A stretch of DNA of 64,000 nucleotides, from positions 124,001 to 188,000 of the forward strand of contig NZ_ARQE01000003.1 of NCBI RefSeq assembly GCF_000382705.1, written 5' to 3'. The notes below the pieces were generated by a model that was given only the letters and a program-made list of their open reading frames with translations, ran no database searches and was not told the DNA's origin. This DNA comes from Aureimonas ureilytica DSM 18598 = NBRC 106430 (GTDB taxonomy: Bacteria; Pseudomonadota; Alphaproteobacteria; Rhizobiales; Rhizobiaceae). Made by a program: the position numbers and the translations under genes. This document shows, one piece after another, positions 46,486-55,675 of this stretch. Each line of letters opens with the position of its first letter. Position 1 is the stretch's first letter.

Positions 46486-46872
46486 TTACTGCGCCGCCTG
46501 CTCGGTCGCGGCCGGAAGCAGCGCCTCGATCTGGCCGAGAAGCCGCGAGAAGTCGACCGGCTTGGCGTGATAGTCGTCGCAGCCCGCCGCCAGCGTCTTC
46601 TCGCGATCGCCCGACATGGCATGGGCCGTCAGCGCGATGATGGGAATGCGCGGGATGGACGGGTCGGCGCGGATCGTGCGCGCCGCCGTCCAGCCGTCGA
46701 GAACGGGCAGGTTCATGTCGAGCAGCACGATGTCGGGCGCGGCGACCTTGGTCTTGTCCACGCCGTCCTGCCCGTCATGGGCGAGGATGACTTCGTAGCC
46801 CCGGCGTTGCAGGCGGCGCGACAGGAAATCCCAGATCTCTTCGTGGTCTTCCACCAGCAGGATGCGGGTCAT
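46486..46872 (-). CDS. Single-domain response regulator (CheY/DivK-like receiver)
   Basis: A 128-residue receiver without output domain. It starts MTRILLVEDHEEIWDFLSRR. The phosphoacceptor Asp is in APDIVLLDMNLPVLDGWTAA, the Thr switch is in IPIIALTAHAMSGDREK, and Lys is in GCDDYHAKPVDFSRLLGQIE. It overlaps the hybrid kinase gene by four bases (ATGA), so it is almost surely the final receiver of that phosphorelay, perhaps passing the signal on by protein contact as DivK does. Co-transcribed with the TerB-like gene. Confidence 0.93.
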   Translation of the reverse strand: MTRILLVEDHEEIWDFLSRRLQRRGYEVILAHDGQDGVDKTKVAAPDIVLLDMNLPVLDGWTAARTIRADPSIPRIPIIALTAHAMSGDREKTLAAGCDDYHAKPVDFSRLLGQIEALLPAATEQAAQ

Positions 46873-49800
46873 CGGACGCCCTCCAATTCAGTTGCCGGCC
46901 CGGAGGACGGTGTTTCGTTCGTATGCTTGCGAGTCATAACGCGGATCTGGCCCGCAAGCTCCCGAAGGTCCACGTCTCCCTTCATGAGAATGCGCTGGGT
47001 CTGGCCCTGAAGGCGTTCGAACTCCTCGCGCGTCAGGTCCTTCGAGGTCAGAACCAGCACGGGAATGTCGCGCCATTCCTCGCGCGAGCGCAGCGCGTTG
47101 AGGAAGCCGAACCCGTCCATGACGGGCATGACGAGGTCGAGAAGGATGAGGCCGGGCTTCTGGACGGCGACGCGCTCCAGCCCCTCCTGCCCGTTCACCG
47201 CCGTGACGACGTCGAGCCCCTCGCGCTCCAGAAGCGTCGCGGTGCGCTGAAGCGCGTCCTCGTCGTCATCCACCGCGAGCACCAGCGAATTGTCGGGTGT
47301 CCGATAGCGGCCCATCACCGATTTCAGCCGGCTCCATTCCACGGGCTTCAGGAGATAGTCCGAGGCGCCGAGGGCGAAGCCGAGACTGTGCTCGTCGATG
47401 ATGGTGATCATGATGACCGGAATCTCGGAAAGGTCCGGGTCGGCCTTCAGCTCGGTCAGAACGGTCCAGCCGTCCATCTTGGGCATGGTCACGTCGAGAA
47501 GGATGACGTCGGGCTTCACCATGCGGGCGAGCTCCAGTCCGCTCAACCCGTCGGCCGCCGTGCGCACGGCGAAGCCTTCCTTGGTGAGGAAGCGCATCAT
47601 GAGTTCGCGCGCATGCGGATCGTCGTCGATCGCGAGCACCAGCCCCGCCGCGCCGTGCGGCGTCGCCTCGCCGATCGTCACCGGCGCCTCGACGCCCTCG
47701 ACTTCGGGCGGCGTTTCCACCTCGGCGGGAATGCGGATCGTGAAGGTCGTACCCTGCCCTTCCTCCGAGCGCACGCCGATATCGCCGCCGAGGAGGCGGC
47801 AGAAGGCGCGCGTGATGGCAAGGCCCAACCCCGTGCCGCCGAACTTGCGGGTGGTGGAACTGTCGGCCTGCGTGAAGCGCTCGAACAGACGGCCGACCTG
47901 CTCATGCGTCATGCCGATGCCGGTATCGCTTACCTCGAAGGTCAGCCAGTCGCGCCCGTCGCCTTCCGAGCGGGTCGCATGGAGCGTGATCGTGCCGTTC
48001 TCGGTGAATTTCGAGGCGTTGGACAGGAGATTGATGAGGCACTGGCGCAGCTTCACCTGATCGGTGTGCATCGCGCCGAGATCGCCGTCGAGCTTCAGTT
48101 CCAGCCGGTTCGACTTCTTGGCGACCAGCGAGCCGACCGTGGAGGCCACGTCGTCGAGGACGGAGGCCACCTCGAAGCTCTCGGCATAGATGTCCATGCG
48201 CTCGGCCTCGATCTTCGAGAGGTCGAGCACGTCGTTGATCAGGCTGAGGAGATGGCGCGCATTGCCCTCGATCTTCTTGAGATCGGCCAGGAGATGCGTT
48301 TCGCCGAGGTCCTCGACCTCCTCTTCCAGCATTTCGGCATAGCCGATGACGGCCGAGAGCGGCGTGCGCAGCTCGTGGCTCATATTGGCGATGAACTGCG
48401 ACTTGGCGCGGTTGGCGTTCTCGGCGCTTTCCTTGGCGGCGGCGAGTTCCTCTTCGGCCGCGCGCTGGTTGGTGACATCGGTGTTGGTTCCGAACCAGCG
48501 GCGGATGACGCCCTTTTCGTCGCGGATCGGGATGGCCTGACTGAGGAACCAGCGGTAGGAGCCGTCGGCCGCGCGAAGCGGGAACGTGTCCTCCCACGGC
48601 TGGCCTTCCGAGAAGCGCTTGGCGAGCCCTTCGCGCACCCGTTCGAGATGGTCGGGATGGTGGACCTTCATCCAGCCGAGCCCCTTCATCTCCTCCATGT
48701 TGGAGCCCGTGTAGTCGAACCAGCGCTGGTTGTACCAATAGATCTCGCCGTTCGGCGTCGCGGTCCAGGCGAACTGGGGGATGTTGTCGGCGATCGCGCG
48801 GAACTGCTCGTTGGTTTCGCCGAGCTCGGCCGCCGTGCGCTTCTGGTCGGTGATGTCGGTGTGGGTGCCGATCCATTCGAGAAGCTCGCCGTCGGGCCCG
48901 AGGATCGGCACGGCGCGGGCGATCATGTCGCGCCATTCGCCATCGGCACGTCGGATCCGGTGCTCGATCTTGTAGACTTCCTTCGTATCGACCGCAGCCT
49001 TCCAGGCTTCGGCCGAGCGCTGGCGATCGTCGGGATGGAGCGCTTCGACCCAGCCGAAATCGCTGTATTGCGCCTCGCTCTGCCCGGTGAAATGCGCCCA
49101 GCCGGGCTGTTCGCCACTGAAGCGGCCCGAGTTCGGCGCCGACCAGACGATGGCCGAGGTCGCCTCGATGAGCGAGCGGAACCGGCTTTCGGACGCGGCG
49201 AGCTCGGCTTCGGCGCGGATGCGCTTGGTGGCGTTGACGAGCGCGATGCCGGCCCCGACGATCTCGGAGGTCGCGCGGCGCCCTTCGGCGCGCAGCGGGT
49301 AGAGGCTCGCCAGGAAGACGCGCTCGTCCTCGCCTTCGCTTGAGCGCAGCTCCACGTCATTGTGGATCGCGCCGCGCCGCAGCGTCTCGTCGAAGAGCCG
49401 GGCGAGGCGCTTCTGCTCGCTCGGAAACAGGCCGAGCGCCTCGTCGCCCGAGCGCGGCTTGCGGCCGCTTTCGCCGAAGGCATCGCGAAACGCCTCGTTC
49501 ATGCGGCTGAGCTTCAGATCGCGCGACACGAAGGCGGTGCCGATCGGCGCGTTGCGGATCACCGAGTTCAGGAGGTCGGCATGGCGCCGCCCTTCCAGCT
49601 GCCGGCGGAAGGCCAGAAGCGCGAGCGAGGCGGCGGAGGCGACGGCGAGGAGAAAGGCGAGGTTGGAGATGAGGTCGGTGCGCCGCCCCGCCGCCATGGC
49701 CTGATCGACGCGCATCTGGGCGTTGCGCTGGACGGTCGCGACTTCGGCGCGGATCTCGTCCATGATCTCACGGCCGCGATCGGAGCGCACCAGTTCGGCC

Positions 49801-50252
49801 GCCGGCTCGAACCCGGCTTCGGTGCGCAGGCGCACGACCTCCGCCTCGAAGGTGCGCTCGGCGGCGGTCAGGTCGCGCAGGGTCTGCAGGCGCGAGGGAT
49901 CGGCCCCCGCCGCTTCCCAGTTCTGTGCCATGCGGTTGAGCTGCGCGTCGAGCCCCGCTTCGGCGAGACGATAGGGCTCCAGAAACACTTCCGTGCCGCC
50001 CAGCACGAAGCCGCGCGAGGACGTCTCGAGCGTCACGATCATCGACAGGAAGCGCTCCGTCTGCGTGCCGATCTCGGTGTTGGCCTCGATATGCGCATCG
50101 CGCTGGCGCGACTGCCAGACCGTCCAGCCGAAGGCCGCGATCGCCAAAACCAGGAGCAGCGCGGCAAGTAGCCCCATGCGCCCCATTCCGCCGTTGTCTT
50201 TGCGCTCCGCCTCATTGTCGGATGCGCTTCCGGCGCCATTCTTCATCACCAT
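46869..50252 (-). CDS. Hybrid sensor histidine kinase with CHASE3, PAS repeats and two receiver domains
   Basis: About 1,127 residues. TM1 (MGLLAALLLVLAIAAFGWTV) is followed by a CHASE3-type periplasmic sensor, TM2 and three PAS/PAC domains in tandem (the middle one SEAQYSDFGWVEALHPDDRQ, the last containing PNGEIYWYNQRWFDYTG). HisKA comes next (QFIANMSHELRTPLSAVIGY), then HATPase (DTGIGMTHEQVGRLFERF; KFGGTGLGLAI). Two receivers close it: PDVILLDVTMPKMDGWTVL and PGLILLDLVMPVMDGFGFL. The start is uncertain between ATG 50252 and 50246; GGGGGA lies just upstream. The downstream single receiver overlaps by ATGA, giving a kinase-REC-REC-to-REC phosphorelay. The input signal is not evident. Confidence 0.92.
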   Translation of the reverse strand: MVMKNGAGSASDNEAERKDNGGMGRMGLLAALLLVLAIAAFGWTVWQSRQRDAHIEANTEIGTQTERFLSMIVTLETSSRGFVLGGTEVFLEPYRLAEAGLDAQLNRMAQNWEAAGADPSRLQTLRDLTAAERTFEAEVVRLRTEAGFEPAAELVRSDRGREIMDEIRAEVATVQRNAQMRVDQAMAAGRRTDLISNLAFLLAVASAASLALLAFRRQLEGRRHADLLNSVIRNAPIGTAFVSRDLKLSRMNEAFRDAFGESGRKPRSGDEALGLFPSEQKRLARLFDETLRRGAIHNDVELRSSEGEDERVFLASLYPLRAEGRRATSEIVGAGIALVNATKRIRAEAELAASESRFRSLIEATSAIVWSAPNSGRFSGEQPGWAHFTGQSEAQYSDFGWVEALHPDDRQRSAEAWKAAVDTKEVYKIEHRIRRADGEWRDMIARAVPILGPDGELLEWIGTHTDITDQKRTAAELGETNEQFRAIADNIPQFAWTATPNGEIYWYNQRWFDYTGSNMEEMKGLGWMKVHHPDHLERVREGLAKRFSEGQPWEDTFPLRAADGSYRWFLSQAIPIRDEKGVIRRWFGTNTDVTNQRAAEEELAAAKESAENANRAKSQFIANMSHELRTPLSAVIGYAEMLEEEVEDLGETHLLADLKKIEGNARHLLSLINDVLDLSKIEAERMDIYAESFEVASVLDDVASTVGSLVAKKSNRLELKLDGDLGAMHTDQVKLRQCLINLLSNASKFTENGTITLHATRSEGDGRDWLTFEVSDTGIGMTHEQVGRLFERFTQADSSTTRKFGGTGLGLAITRAFCRLLGGDIGVRSEEGQGTTFTIRIPAEVETPPEVEGVEAPVTIGEATPHGAAGLVLAIDDDPHARELMMRFLTKEGFAVRTAADGLSGLELARMVKPDVILLDVTMPKMDGWTVLTELKADPDLSEIPVIMITIIDEHSLGFALGASDYLLKPVEWSRLKSVMGRYRTPDNSLVLAVDDDEDALQRTATLLEREGLDVVTAVNGQEGLERVAVQKPGLILLDLVMPVMDGFGFLNALRSREEWRDIPVLVLTSKDLTREEFERLQGQTQRILMKGDVDLRELAGQIRVMTRKHTNETPSSGPATELEGVR

Positions 50253-50361
50253 GCGTCCCCCGGGCGCGGGCCACTGCCCGCACAACGGGCACAAAACGCT
50301 CGAGCCCCCCTTTCGTTCAGCCTCCGCACCGCGTCGGAGGCCTTTTCGTCACGAGCCCTTC

Positions 50362-52134
50362 ATGACCTTTGACCAGGCCCTCGCGTTCGGACTTGTCGGC
50401 TTGACCGTCGCCGGCTTCGTCTGGGGTCGGCTGCCCTACGATCTGATCGCTCTCGCCGGGCTTCTGGCCGGCGTCGTAACGGGCATCGTGCCGGTCAAGG
50501 CGGCCTTTTCGGGCTTTTCCGACGACGTCGTGGTGATCGTCGTGGCCGCGCTCCTCGTCAGCGCCGCCATCGCGCGCTCGGGCGTGGTGGAAGACATCAT
50601 GCGCCCGCTCATGCCCTTCATGAAGACGCCGCAGCGGCAGGTCATGGTGCTGGTCGGAGCCGTGACGCTGCTCGCCATGTTCACCAAGAACGTCGGCGCG
50701 CTCGCCATGTTCATGCCCGTGGCCGCGCAGGTCTCGCGCAAGAGCGGCACGTCGATCTCGCAGCTACTCATGCCCATGGCCTTCGGCTCGCTGATCGGCG
50801 GCCTCGTGACCCTGGTCGGCACCTCGCCCAACATCATCGTCTCGAAGATCCGCCAGGACATGACGGGCCAGCCCTTCACCATGTTCGACTACGCGCCGGT
50901 GGGCCTCGGCGTCGTGGCCGTCGGCTTCCTGTTTCTGTGCCTTGCCTCCAACCTCATCCCCAAGCGCAAGCCCGGCGGGGCGATGGGCGAGGCCTTCGCG
51001 CTGGACGCCTACACGGCCGAAGCGCGGGTGCCCGAGGGGTCGAGCTTCGCTGGGCGCACGGTGGCCGATCTGGAAGCGGCCGCCGACGGCGACATCGCCG
51101 TGCGCACGGTGATCCGCGAGCGCTTCCGCCGGCTGGAACCGACCCCGGCGCTCCTGATCCGCGAGGAGGACGATCTTCTTCTCGTCGGCGAGCCGGAGGG
51201 GATCGAGCGCGCCGTCGCGCGGGCCGGACTGCGCCTCGTCGGCGAGCCGACGACGCAGGCCGGCGACATCGAAAGCGAAAGCGTGGTGGAAGGCGTCGTC
51301 ACGCCGCAATCGCCCATCGTCGGCTCGCGCATCGGCAAGCTTTCGCTGGAATCGGCGCATGGCGTCACGATCCTCGCCGTCAGCCGCGCGGGCACCGAAA
51401 TCCGCCAGCATCTCTCGTCCGTGCGCCTGCGCGAGGGCGACGTTCTCGTGCTCAAGGGCACGAGCGAGACCGTGCCGGAGGCGCTCGGCGCCCTGAAGAT
51501 CCTGCCGCTCGCCGAGCGCTCCATCGTGCTCGGCCGCAGCCGGCGCTCCTTCATTCCGCTCGGCATCCTGGCCTGCGCGATGCTCTTGACGGCGACGGGC
51601 CTCGTCAGCGCGGTTGCGGCTTTCTTCGGCGCGGCGGTGGTGCTGCTTCTCCTGCGCGTCATGAGCATGCACGAAGCCTATGGCACGGTGGAAGCCTCGG
51701 TGATCGTGCTTCTCGCCGCGCTGATCCCGCTGTCGGAGGCGATCCAGACGACGGGCGGCACCGATCTCATCGCCGGCTGGCTGTCGTCGGCGCTGCACGG
51801 CCTGTCGCCGCTCACCTCGCTCTTCATGGTGACGCTGCTCGCCATGGCCGTCACGCCGTTCCTCAACAACGCGGCGACGGTTCTGATGCTCGGGCCGATC
51901 GCCGGCAGTCTCGCCCAGCGGCTCGGCCTCAATCCCGATCCGTTCCTGATGGCGGTGGCGCTCGGCGCGGCCTGCGATTTCCTGACGCCCATCGGCCACC
52001 AGTGCAACACGATCGTCATGGCGCCCGGCGGCTATCGCTTCGGCGACTACTGGCGGCTCGGCCTGCCGCTTTCGCTGATCGTGCTCTTCGTCGGCGTGCC
52101 GCTCGTCGCCTTCTTCTGGCCGGTCACGGTCTGA
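50362..52134 (+). CDS. SLC13-family (DASS) permease with RCK/TrkA-C domains
   Basis: A 590-residue anion transporter of the divalent-anion:Na symporter type. The membrane part has GLLAGVVTGIVPVKAAFSGF, GAVTLLAMFTKNVGALAMFM and LIGGLVTLVGTSPNIIVSKI in the first half, and AVTPFLNNAATVLMLGPIAG and DFLTPIGHQCNTIVMAPGGY in the second; these are the two hairpin/SNT-like halves of the fold. Between them (about residues 205-400) lie two TrkA-C modules (ARVPEGSSFAGRTVADLEAA; QSPIVGSRIGKLSLESAHGV) that probably regulate it from the cytosol. Sulfate, citrate or dicarboxylates are plausible substrates. The ATG at 50362 begins the family. Divergent from the hybrid kinase. Confidence 0.92.
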   Translation: MTFDQALAFGLVGLTVAGFVWGRLPYDLIALAGLLAGVVTGIVPVKAAFSGFSDDVVVIVVAALLVSAAIARSGVVEDIMRPLMPFMKTPQRQVMVLVGAVTLLAMFTKNVGALAMFMPVAAQVSRKSGTSISQLLMPMAFGSLIGGLVTLVGTSPNIIVSKIRQDMTGQPFTMFDYAPVGLGVVAVGFLFLCLASNLIPKRKPGGAMGEAFALDAYTAEARVPEGSSFAGRTVADLEAAADGDIAVRTVIRERFRRLEPTPALLIREEDDLLLVGEPEGIERAVARAGLRLVGEPTTQAGDIESESVVEGVVTPQSPIVGSRIGKLSLESAHGVTILAVSRAGTEIRQHLSSVRLREGDVLVLKGTSETVPEALGALKILPLAERSIVLGRSRRSFIPLGILACAMLLTATGLVSAVAAFFGAAVVLLLLRVMSMHEAYGTVEASVIVLLAALIPLSEAIQTTGGTDLIAGWLSSALHGLSPLTSLFMVTLLAMAVTPFLNNAATVLMLGPIAGSLAQRLGLNPDPFLMAVALGAACDFLTPIGHQCNTIVMAPGGYRFGDYWRLGLPLSLIVLFVGVPLVAFFWPVTV

Positions 52135-52312
52135 TCGGCCGGGTGGCCGGGTGGCCTGTTGATCGCGCCATCCCGCCGTTTCGGAGAACCGGCGTTCGCG
52201 CCAAGCCGTGGATTCAGCATGGGTTTGTTTCAGAAAAGCACACCGGCCCGCTAGATTTCCCTCCATGGAAACGGGCGCTCCGCTTCGGGCGCCCGCCAAG
52301 GAGAACGCAACC

Positions 52313-52942
52313 ATGGCTCGCATCCTCGTCGTTCCCGGCTGGCGCGGCTCCGAAAACGGACATTGGCAGCGCCACCTCGCCGAAAGCGATCCCGACGCGC
52401 TTCTGGTGGAGCAGGAGGATTGGGAAAACCCGATCCTGACCGAATGGCTGCACACGCTCGAAGCGCATCTCGCCGCCGCGCCGGGCGCGGTGCTCGTCGC
52501 CCATAGTCTCGGCGCGGTGCTGGTGGCGCATCTGGCCTCGCGCCCCTCGGCCGAGCACGTGGCCGGCGCGCTGCTCGTCGCGCCGGCGGATTCCGCGCGC
52601 ATGGCCCGCAACGATCCGCGCTTCCTGTCCTTCGCGCCGATCCCGCGCGCGCCCCTGCCCTTCCCGTCGGTGGTGGTCGCCTCGCGCGACGATCCGTTCA
52701 TGACCCTGCCCACCGCCCGCTCCTTCGCGCAGGCCTGGGGCTCGGGCTTCATCGATCTCGGCAAGGCCGGCCATATCAACCCGGCGAGCGGCTACGGGCG
52801 CTGGCCGGAGGGCGAGACGCTGGCGCGCGACCTCGCCAATGGGTGGGAACGCGGCGGGCCGGCCGCGGCCGCGCCGCATCTCTCGGCCGTCGCCCATGCG
52901 CCGATCTTCTCCTTCGGCGTCAACATGGCCTCGGGCAACTGA
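52313..52942 (+). CDS. RBBP9/YdeN-family alpha/beta hydrolase
   Basis: A 209-residue serine hydrolase of the RBBP9/YdeN family. The start MARILVVPGWRGSENGHWQR is a family signature. The nucleophile Ser65 is in VLVAHSLGAVLVAHLA, the acid Asp126/127 in VVASRDDPFM and the catalytic His154 in LGKAGHINPASGYG. Bacterial members are esterases of unknown physiological substrate. The ATG at 52313 has AAGGAGAACGCAACC in front. The last 30 residues (SAVAHAPIFSFGVNMASGN) extend beyond the usual fold. Monocistronic. Confidence 0.92.
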   Translation: MARILVVPGWRGSENGHWQRHLAESDPDALLVEQEDWENPILTEWLHTLEAHLAAAPGAVLVAHSLGAVLVAHLASRPSAEHVAGALLVAPADSARMARNDPRFLSFAPIPRAPLPFPSVVVASRDDPFMTLPTARSFAQAWGSGFIDLGKAGHINPASGYGRWPEGETLARDLANGWERGGPAAAAPHLSAVAHAPIFSFGVNMASGN

Positions 52943-53000
52943 AAGGCGAAGACGGACATCGCGGGGTCGGAGGCTTCGTCTCCGGCTCCAGGAGCGCCCG

Positions 53001-54455
53001 TCAGTCGAGGGCGAGTGCGGGCGTGCGTCCGTGCTCTTCCAGCTCCCAGGCGGCGTGCCAGGCGCCGGCGCGGCGCTCCATCACCAGATAGTTGCGATCG
53101 GCCGTGTAGACCGCGCCCTGCCCCGGCAGCGCGCGCAGGCGGATGCGCCGTCCTTTGAGCGGCGATTCGCCGAGCCGCGAGAGAAGGCCGAGCCCGATCG
53201 CCATGGCGCGCGGGGGCTTGGGATGGGTGATGCCGGAGGCGACGAGCTGGTGCAGCACCGCCCCGCCGCGCAGGTCCATCGTGCCGCGCGTCGCCAGATG
53301 GATTTCCCCCGAGATCACCGTGACCGGCGAAGCGCGGTCCACCGCCTCGCTCTCCAGCGCCGCAAGGAAGCGCCGCCATTCGGGCCGATGCGCGCGGCTC
53401 TGCCACTGGTCGCGCAGGTCGTCCTCGTATTGCTGCGGGCGCGGATAGAAATCGAGCAGCGCTTCCACGAGGCTGAGGCGCGGCCCGAGCGCCGGGACGC
53501 TGGACACGACGATGCGCCGCGCGCCGTCCGGCGCTTCGCCGAGGAGACGTTCGAAGCCGGCCCAGCCCCGCTCGCCCATCACCCGGTCGGGCCGGCGCTC
53601 GGAGCGAAGGTCGGGCAGGAGAACCGTGAGGCCGGGGAAATGCGCGCCTTGCGTGAAGCTCCGCCCGGTCGGATCGGCGCAGGTGTCGGGCAGATGGCCC
53701 TCCGCCGCGCCGAGCTGGAAGAGAAGAAACATCTCGCGCGCCGCCGCGAAGAGGCCGAGCGCCACGGCGCTGTCCTGCAGCCCCGGCGGGTGGCTGCCCC
53801 AGCCGTCGAAAATGTCGTGGTCGTCCCAGATCATCAGCGAGGGCACGCGCGCGAAGAGATGGGCGGCCGCCGGCTGGCGCAGGAGATCGAGATAGCGGCG
53901 AAAGAAATAGGACCGCACCGCCTCTTCCATCTCGCCGGTCCAGGCGACGGAGGGCTTCTCGTCGTTCTCCAGTTCCTCCCAGCGCGCGACCTCCGGATGG
54001 GACTGGATGGCCTCGTCGGCATAGAGCTGGTCGCCGCCATGGAGAAGCAGCGCGAAGGGGCGGCGCGCGTGCTCGGCCTCGAGCCGGCGCCACATGACGT
54101 CGCGGTCCTCGTGCGTGCGCGCCTCGTCGCCATTCTCCTGCCCGTTGCAGGACACGAAGGCGATGGCGAGGTCGCCGCGCAGATCGGTGGCCACATCAAA
54201 GCGCCGGCCGTTCACGACATAGTGTGCAGTGGAGCGAACGGGAAAGCGAAGATCGACGCGCCAGACCGCGTGATCGAACAGCCGGGCGAGGCATTGCGGC
54301 CCGCCCGCCACGCCGTCCTCGACCGCGACCAAGGGCGCCGGGGCGCCCGCGCGCGTCACCACGACCACGGCCATGCGGCAGACGCTGTCGTCCGCCCCGC
54401 GCGCGAACAGGATCGGCCCCGCCGCGAGCGTCGTTTCTGCGTCCTGTTCCGTCAA
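53001..54455 (-). CDS. PhoD-like phosphatase/phosphodiesterase
   Basis: A 484-residue metallophosphoesterase of the PhoD-like group. Metal motifs are visible in order: AFVSCNGQENGDEAR, FALLLHGGDQLYADEA, PSLMIWDDHDIFDGWG and PVTVISGEIHLATRGTM. The N-terminal ~140 residues form a beta-rich domain typical of this branch. It has no signal peptide or twin-Arg motif, so it is probably cytosolic, unlike secreted PhoD. I start it at the TTG at 54455, behind GGAAAGGG; the open frame upstream is Arg/Pro/His-rich noise. It follows the ABC importer operon on the same strand after a 92-base gap and may be co-regulated. Substrate unknown (phosphodi- or monoesters). Confidence 0.87.
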   Translation of the reverse strand: MTEQDAETTLAAGPILFARGADDSVCRMAVVVVTRAGAPAPLVAVEDGVAGGPQCLARLFDHAVWRVDLRFPVRSTAHYVVNGRRFDVATDLRGDLAIAFVSCNGQENGDEARTHEDRDVMWRRLEAEHARRPFALLLHGGDQLYADEAIQSHPEVARWEELENDEKPSVAWTGEMEEAVRSYFFRRYLDLLRQPAAAHLFARVPSLMIWDDHDIFDGWGSHPPGLQDSAVALGLFAAAREMFLLFQLGAAEGHLPDTCADPTGRSFTQGAHFPGLTVLLPDLRSERRPDRVMGERGWAGFERLLGEAPDGARRIVVSSVPALGPRLSLVEALLDFYPRPQQYEDDLRDQWQSRAHRPEWRRFLAALESEAVDRASPVTVISGEIHLATRGTMDLRGGAVLHQLVASGITHPKPPRAMAIGLGLLSRLGESPLKGRRIRLRALPGQGAVYTADRNYLVMERRAGAWHAAWELEEHGRTPALALD

Positions 54456-54547
54456 TCGACGCCCTTTCCGACCTGCCGGCTCTTTTGCCGGCTCCACATG
54501 TCGGGCGTCCGCGCGGCGTTGCAAGGGCCGGCGTGGAACGCGCGGGC

Positions 54548-55675
54548 TCAGGCGGTCGGCGTGAGGCGCGTGGAGGCGAGCGTGCGGCCGGCGCTGCCCG
54601 GAAGCGGGCGGTGGCTGGTGCCGGTCGCGGCGTCCAGACATTGCACGTCGTCGGGCGAGAAGAAGACGCTGAGCCGCTCGCCGCGCGGCCTTGGCGGCGC
54701 GGCGGGGTCGTTGAACGTGTCGATCAGAAGCTCGTTGCGGCCGAAGCGGGCGCGGATGCGCACCACCGAGCCGAGAAACGCGACATCCACGATCTCGCCG
54801 TCGAGCCGGTTGCGCCGGTCGGGGCTGGCGTGGAGCGACAGCGCCTCGGGGCGCAGCGCCAGCGTCACCGCGCTGCCGGGCTGGGCGCCCGGCGTTTCGG
54901 CCTGGATTTCCTGGCCCGCGACGATCACCCGGTCGCCATGCGCCGCTTCGCCTTCCAGAAGGCCGAGCGTGCCGACGAAGGAGGCGACGAAGCGCGTGCG
55001 CGGGCGATTGTAGATTTCGAAGGGCGTGCCGACCTGCTCCATCCGCCCCTCGCTCATGACCACGATCCGGTCCGACATGGACAGGGCCTCTTCCTGGTCA
55101 TGCGTCACGAAGATCGTGGTGATGCCTAAGCTCCGCTGCAACTCGCGGATTTCCTCGCGCAGCGACACACGGATCTTGGCGTCGAGCGCCGAAAGCGGTT
55201 CGTCGAGGAGAAGCACGCGCGGACGCGGGGCGATGGCGCGGGCGAGCGCCACGCGCTGCTGCTGGCCGCCGGAAAGCTGGTAGGGGTAGCGGTCCTTCAG
55301 ATGCGGCAGCTTGATGAGGCCGAGCATCTCGTCCACGCGCGCCGCCATCTCGGCCTTCTTCACCCCGGCGATCTTCAGGCCGAAGGCGACATTGTCGCCG
55401 ACCGTCATGTTGGGAAAGAGCGCATAGGCCTGAAACACCATGCCGATGCGCCGGGCATTGGGCGGCGTGTCGGTCACGTCCTCGCCGTCGATGCGCACGC
55501 GCCCCGCGCTCGGGGTCTCGAAGCCGGCGACGATGCGCAGCATCGTGGTCTTGCCGCAGCCGGAAGGGCCGAGAAAGGAGACGAATTCGCCGCGCTCCAC
55601 GCCGAGGTCGAACTCGCGCAGGACCGGCGTGCCGTTGAAGCTCTTGCGGACCCCTTCGATCGTCAGAAAGCTCAT
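54548..55675 (-). CDS. ABC importer ATP-binding protein, PotA-like
   Basis: A 375-residue ATPase of the spermidine/putrescine/iron-type importer class. Walker A is FLGPSGCGKTTMLRIV, the signature YQLSGGQQQRVALARAIAPR, Walker B VLLLDEPLSALDAKIR and the switch ATVTHDQEEALSMSD-type region reads TIFVTHDQEEALSMSDRIVV. A TOBE domain occupies the C-terminal ~120 residues (EGEAAHGDRVIVAGQEIQAE; LRPEALSLHA; RGERLSVFFSPDDVQ). Last gene of the four-gene importer, joined to the permease by ATGA. Substrate class probable, exact ligand not. Confidence 0.93.
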   Translation of the reverse strand: MSFLTIEGVRKSFNGTPVLREFDLGVERGEFVSFLGPSGCGKTTMLRIVAGFETPSAGRVRIDGEDVTDTPPNARRIGMVFQAYALFPNMTVGDNVAFGLKIAGVKKAEMAARVDEMLGLIKLPHLKDRYPYQLSGGQQQRVALARAIAPRPRVLLLDEPLSALDAKIRVSLREEIRELQRSLGITTIFVTHDQEEALSMSDRIVVMSEGRMEQVGTPFEIYNRPRTRFVASFVGTLGLLEGEAAHGDRVIVAGQEIQAETPGAQPGSAVTLALRPEALSLHASPDRRNRLDGEIVDVAFLGSVVRIRARFGRNELLIDTFNDPAAPPRPRGERLSVFFSPDDVQCLDAATGTSHRPLPGSAGRTLASTRLTPTA

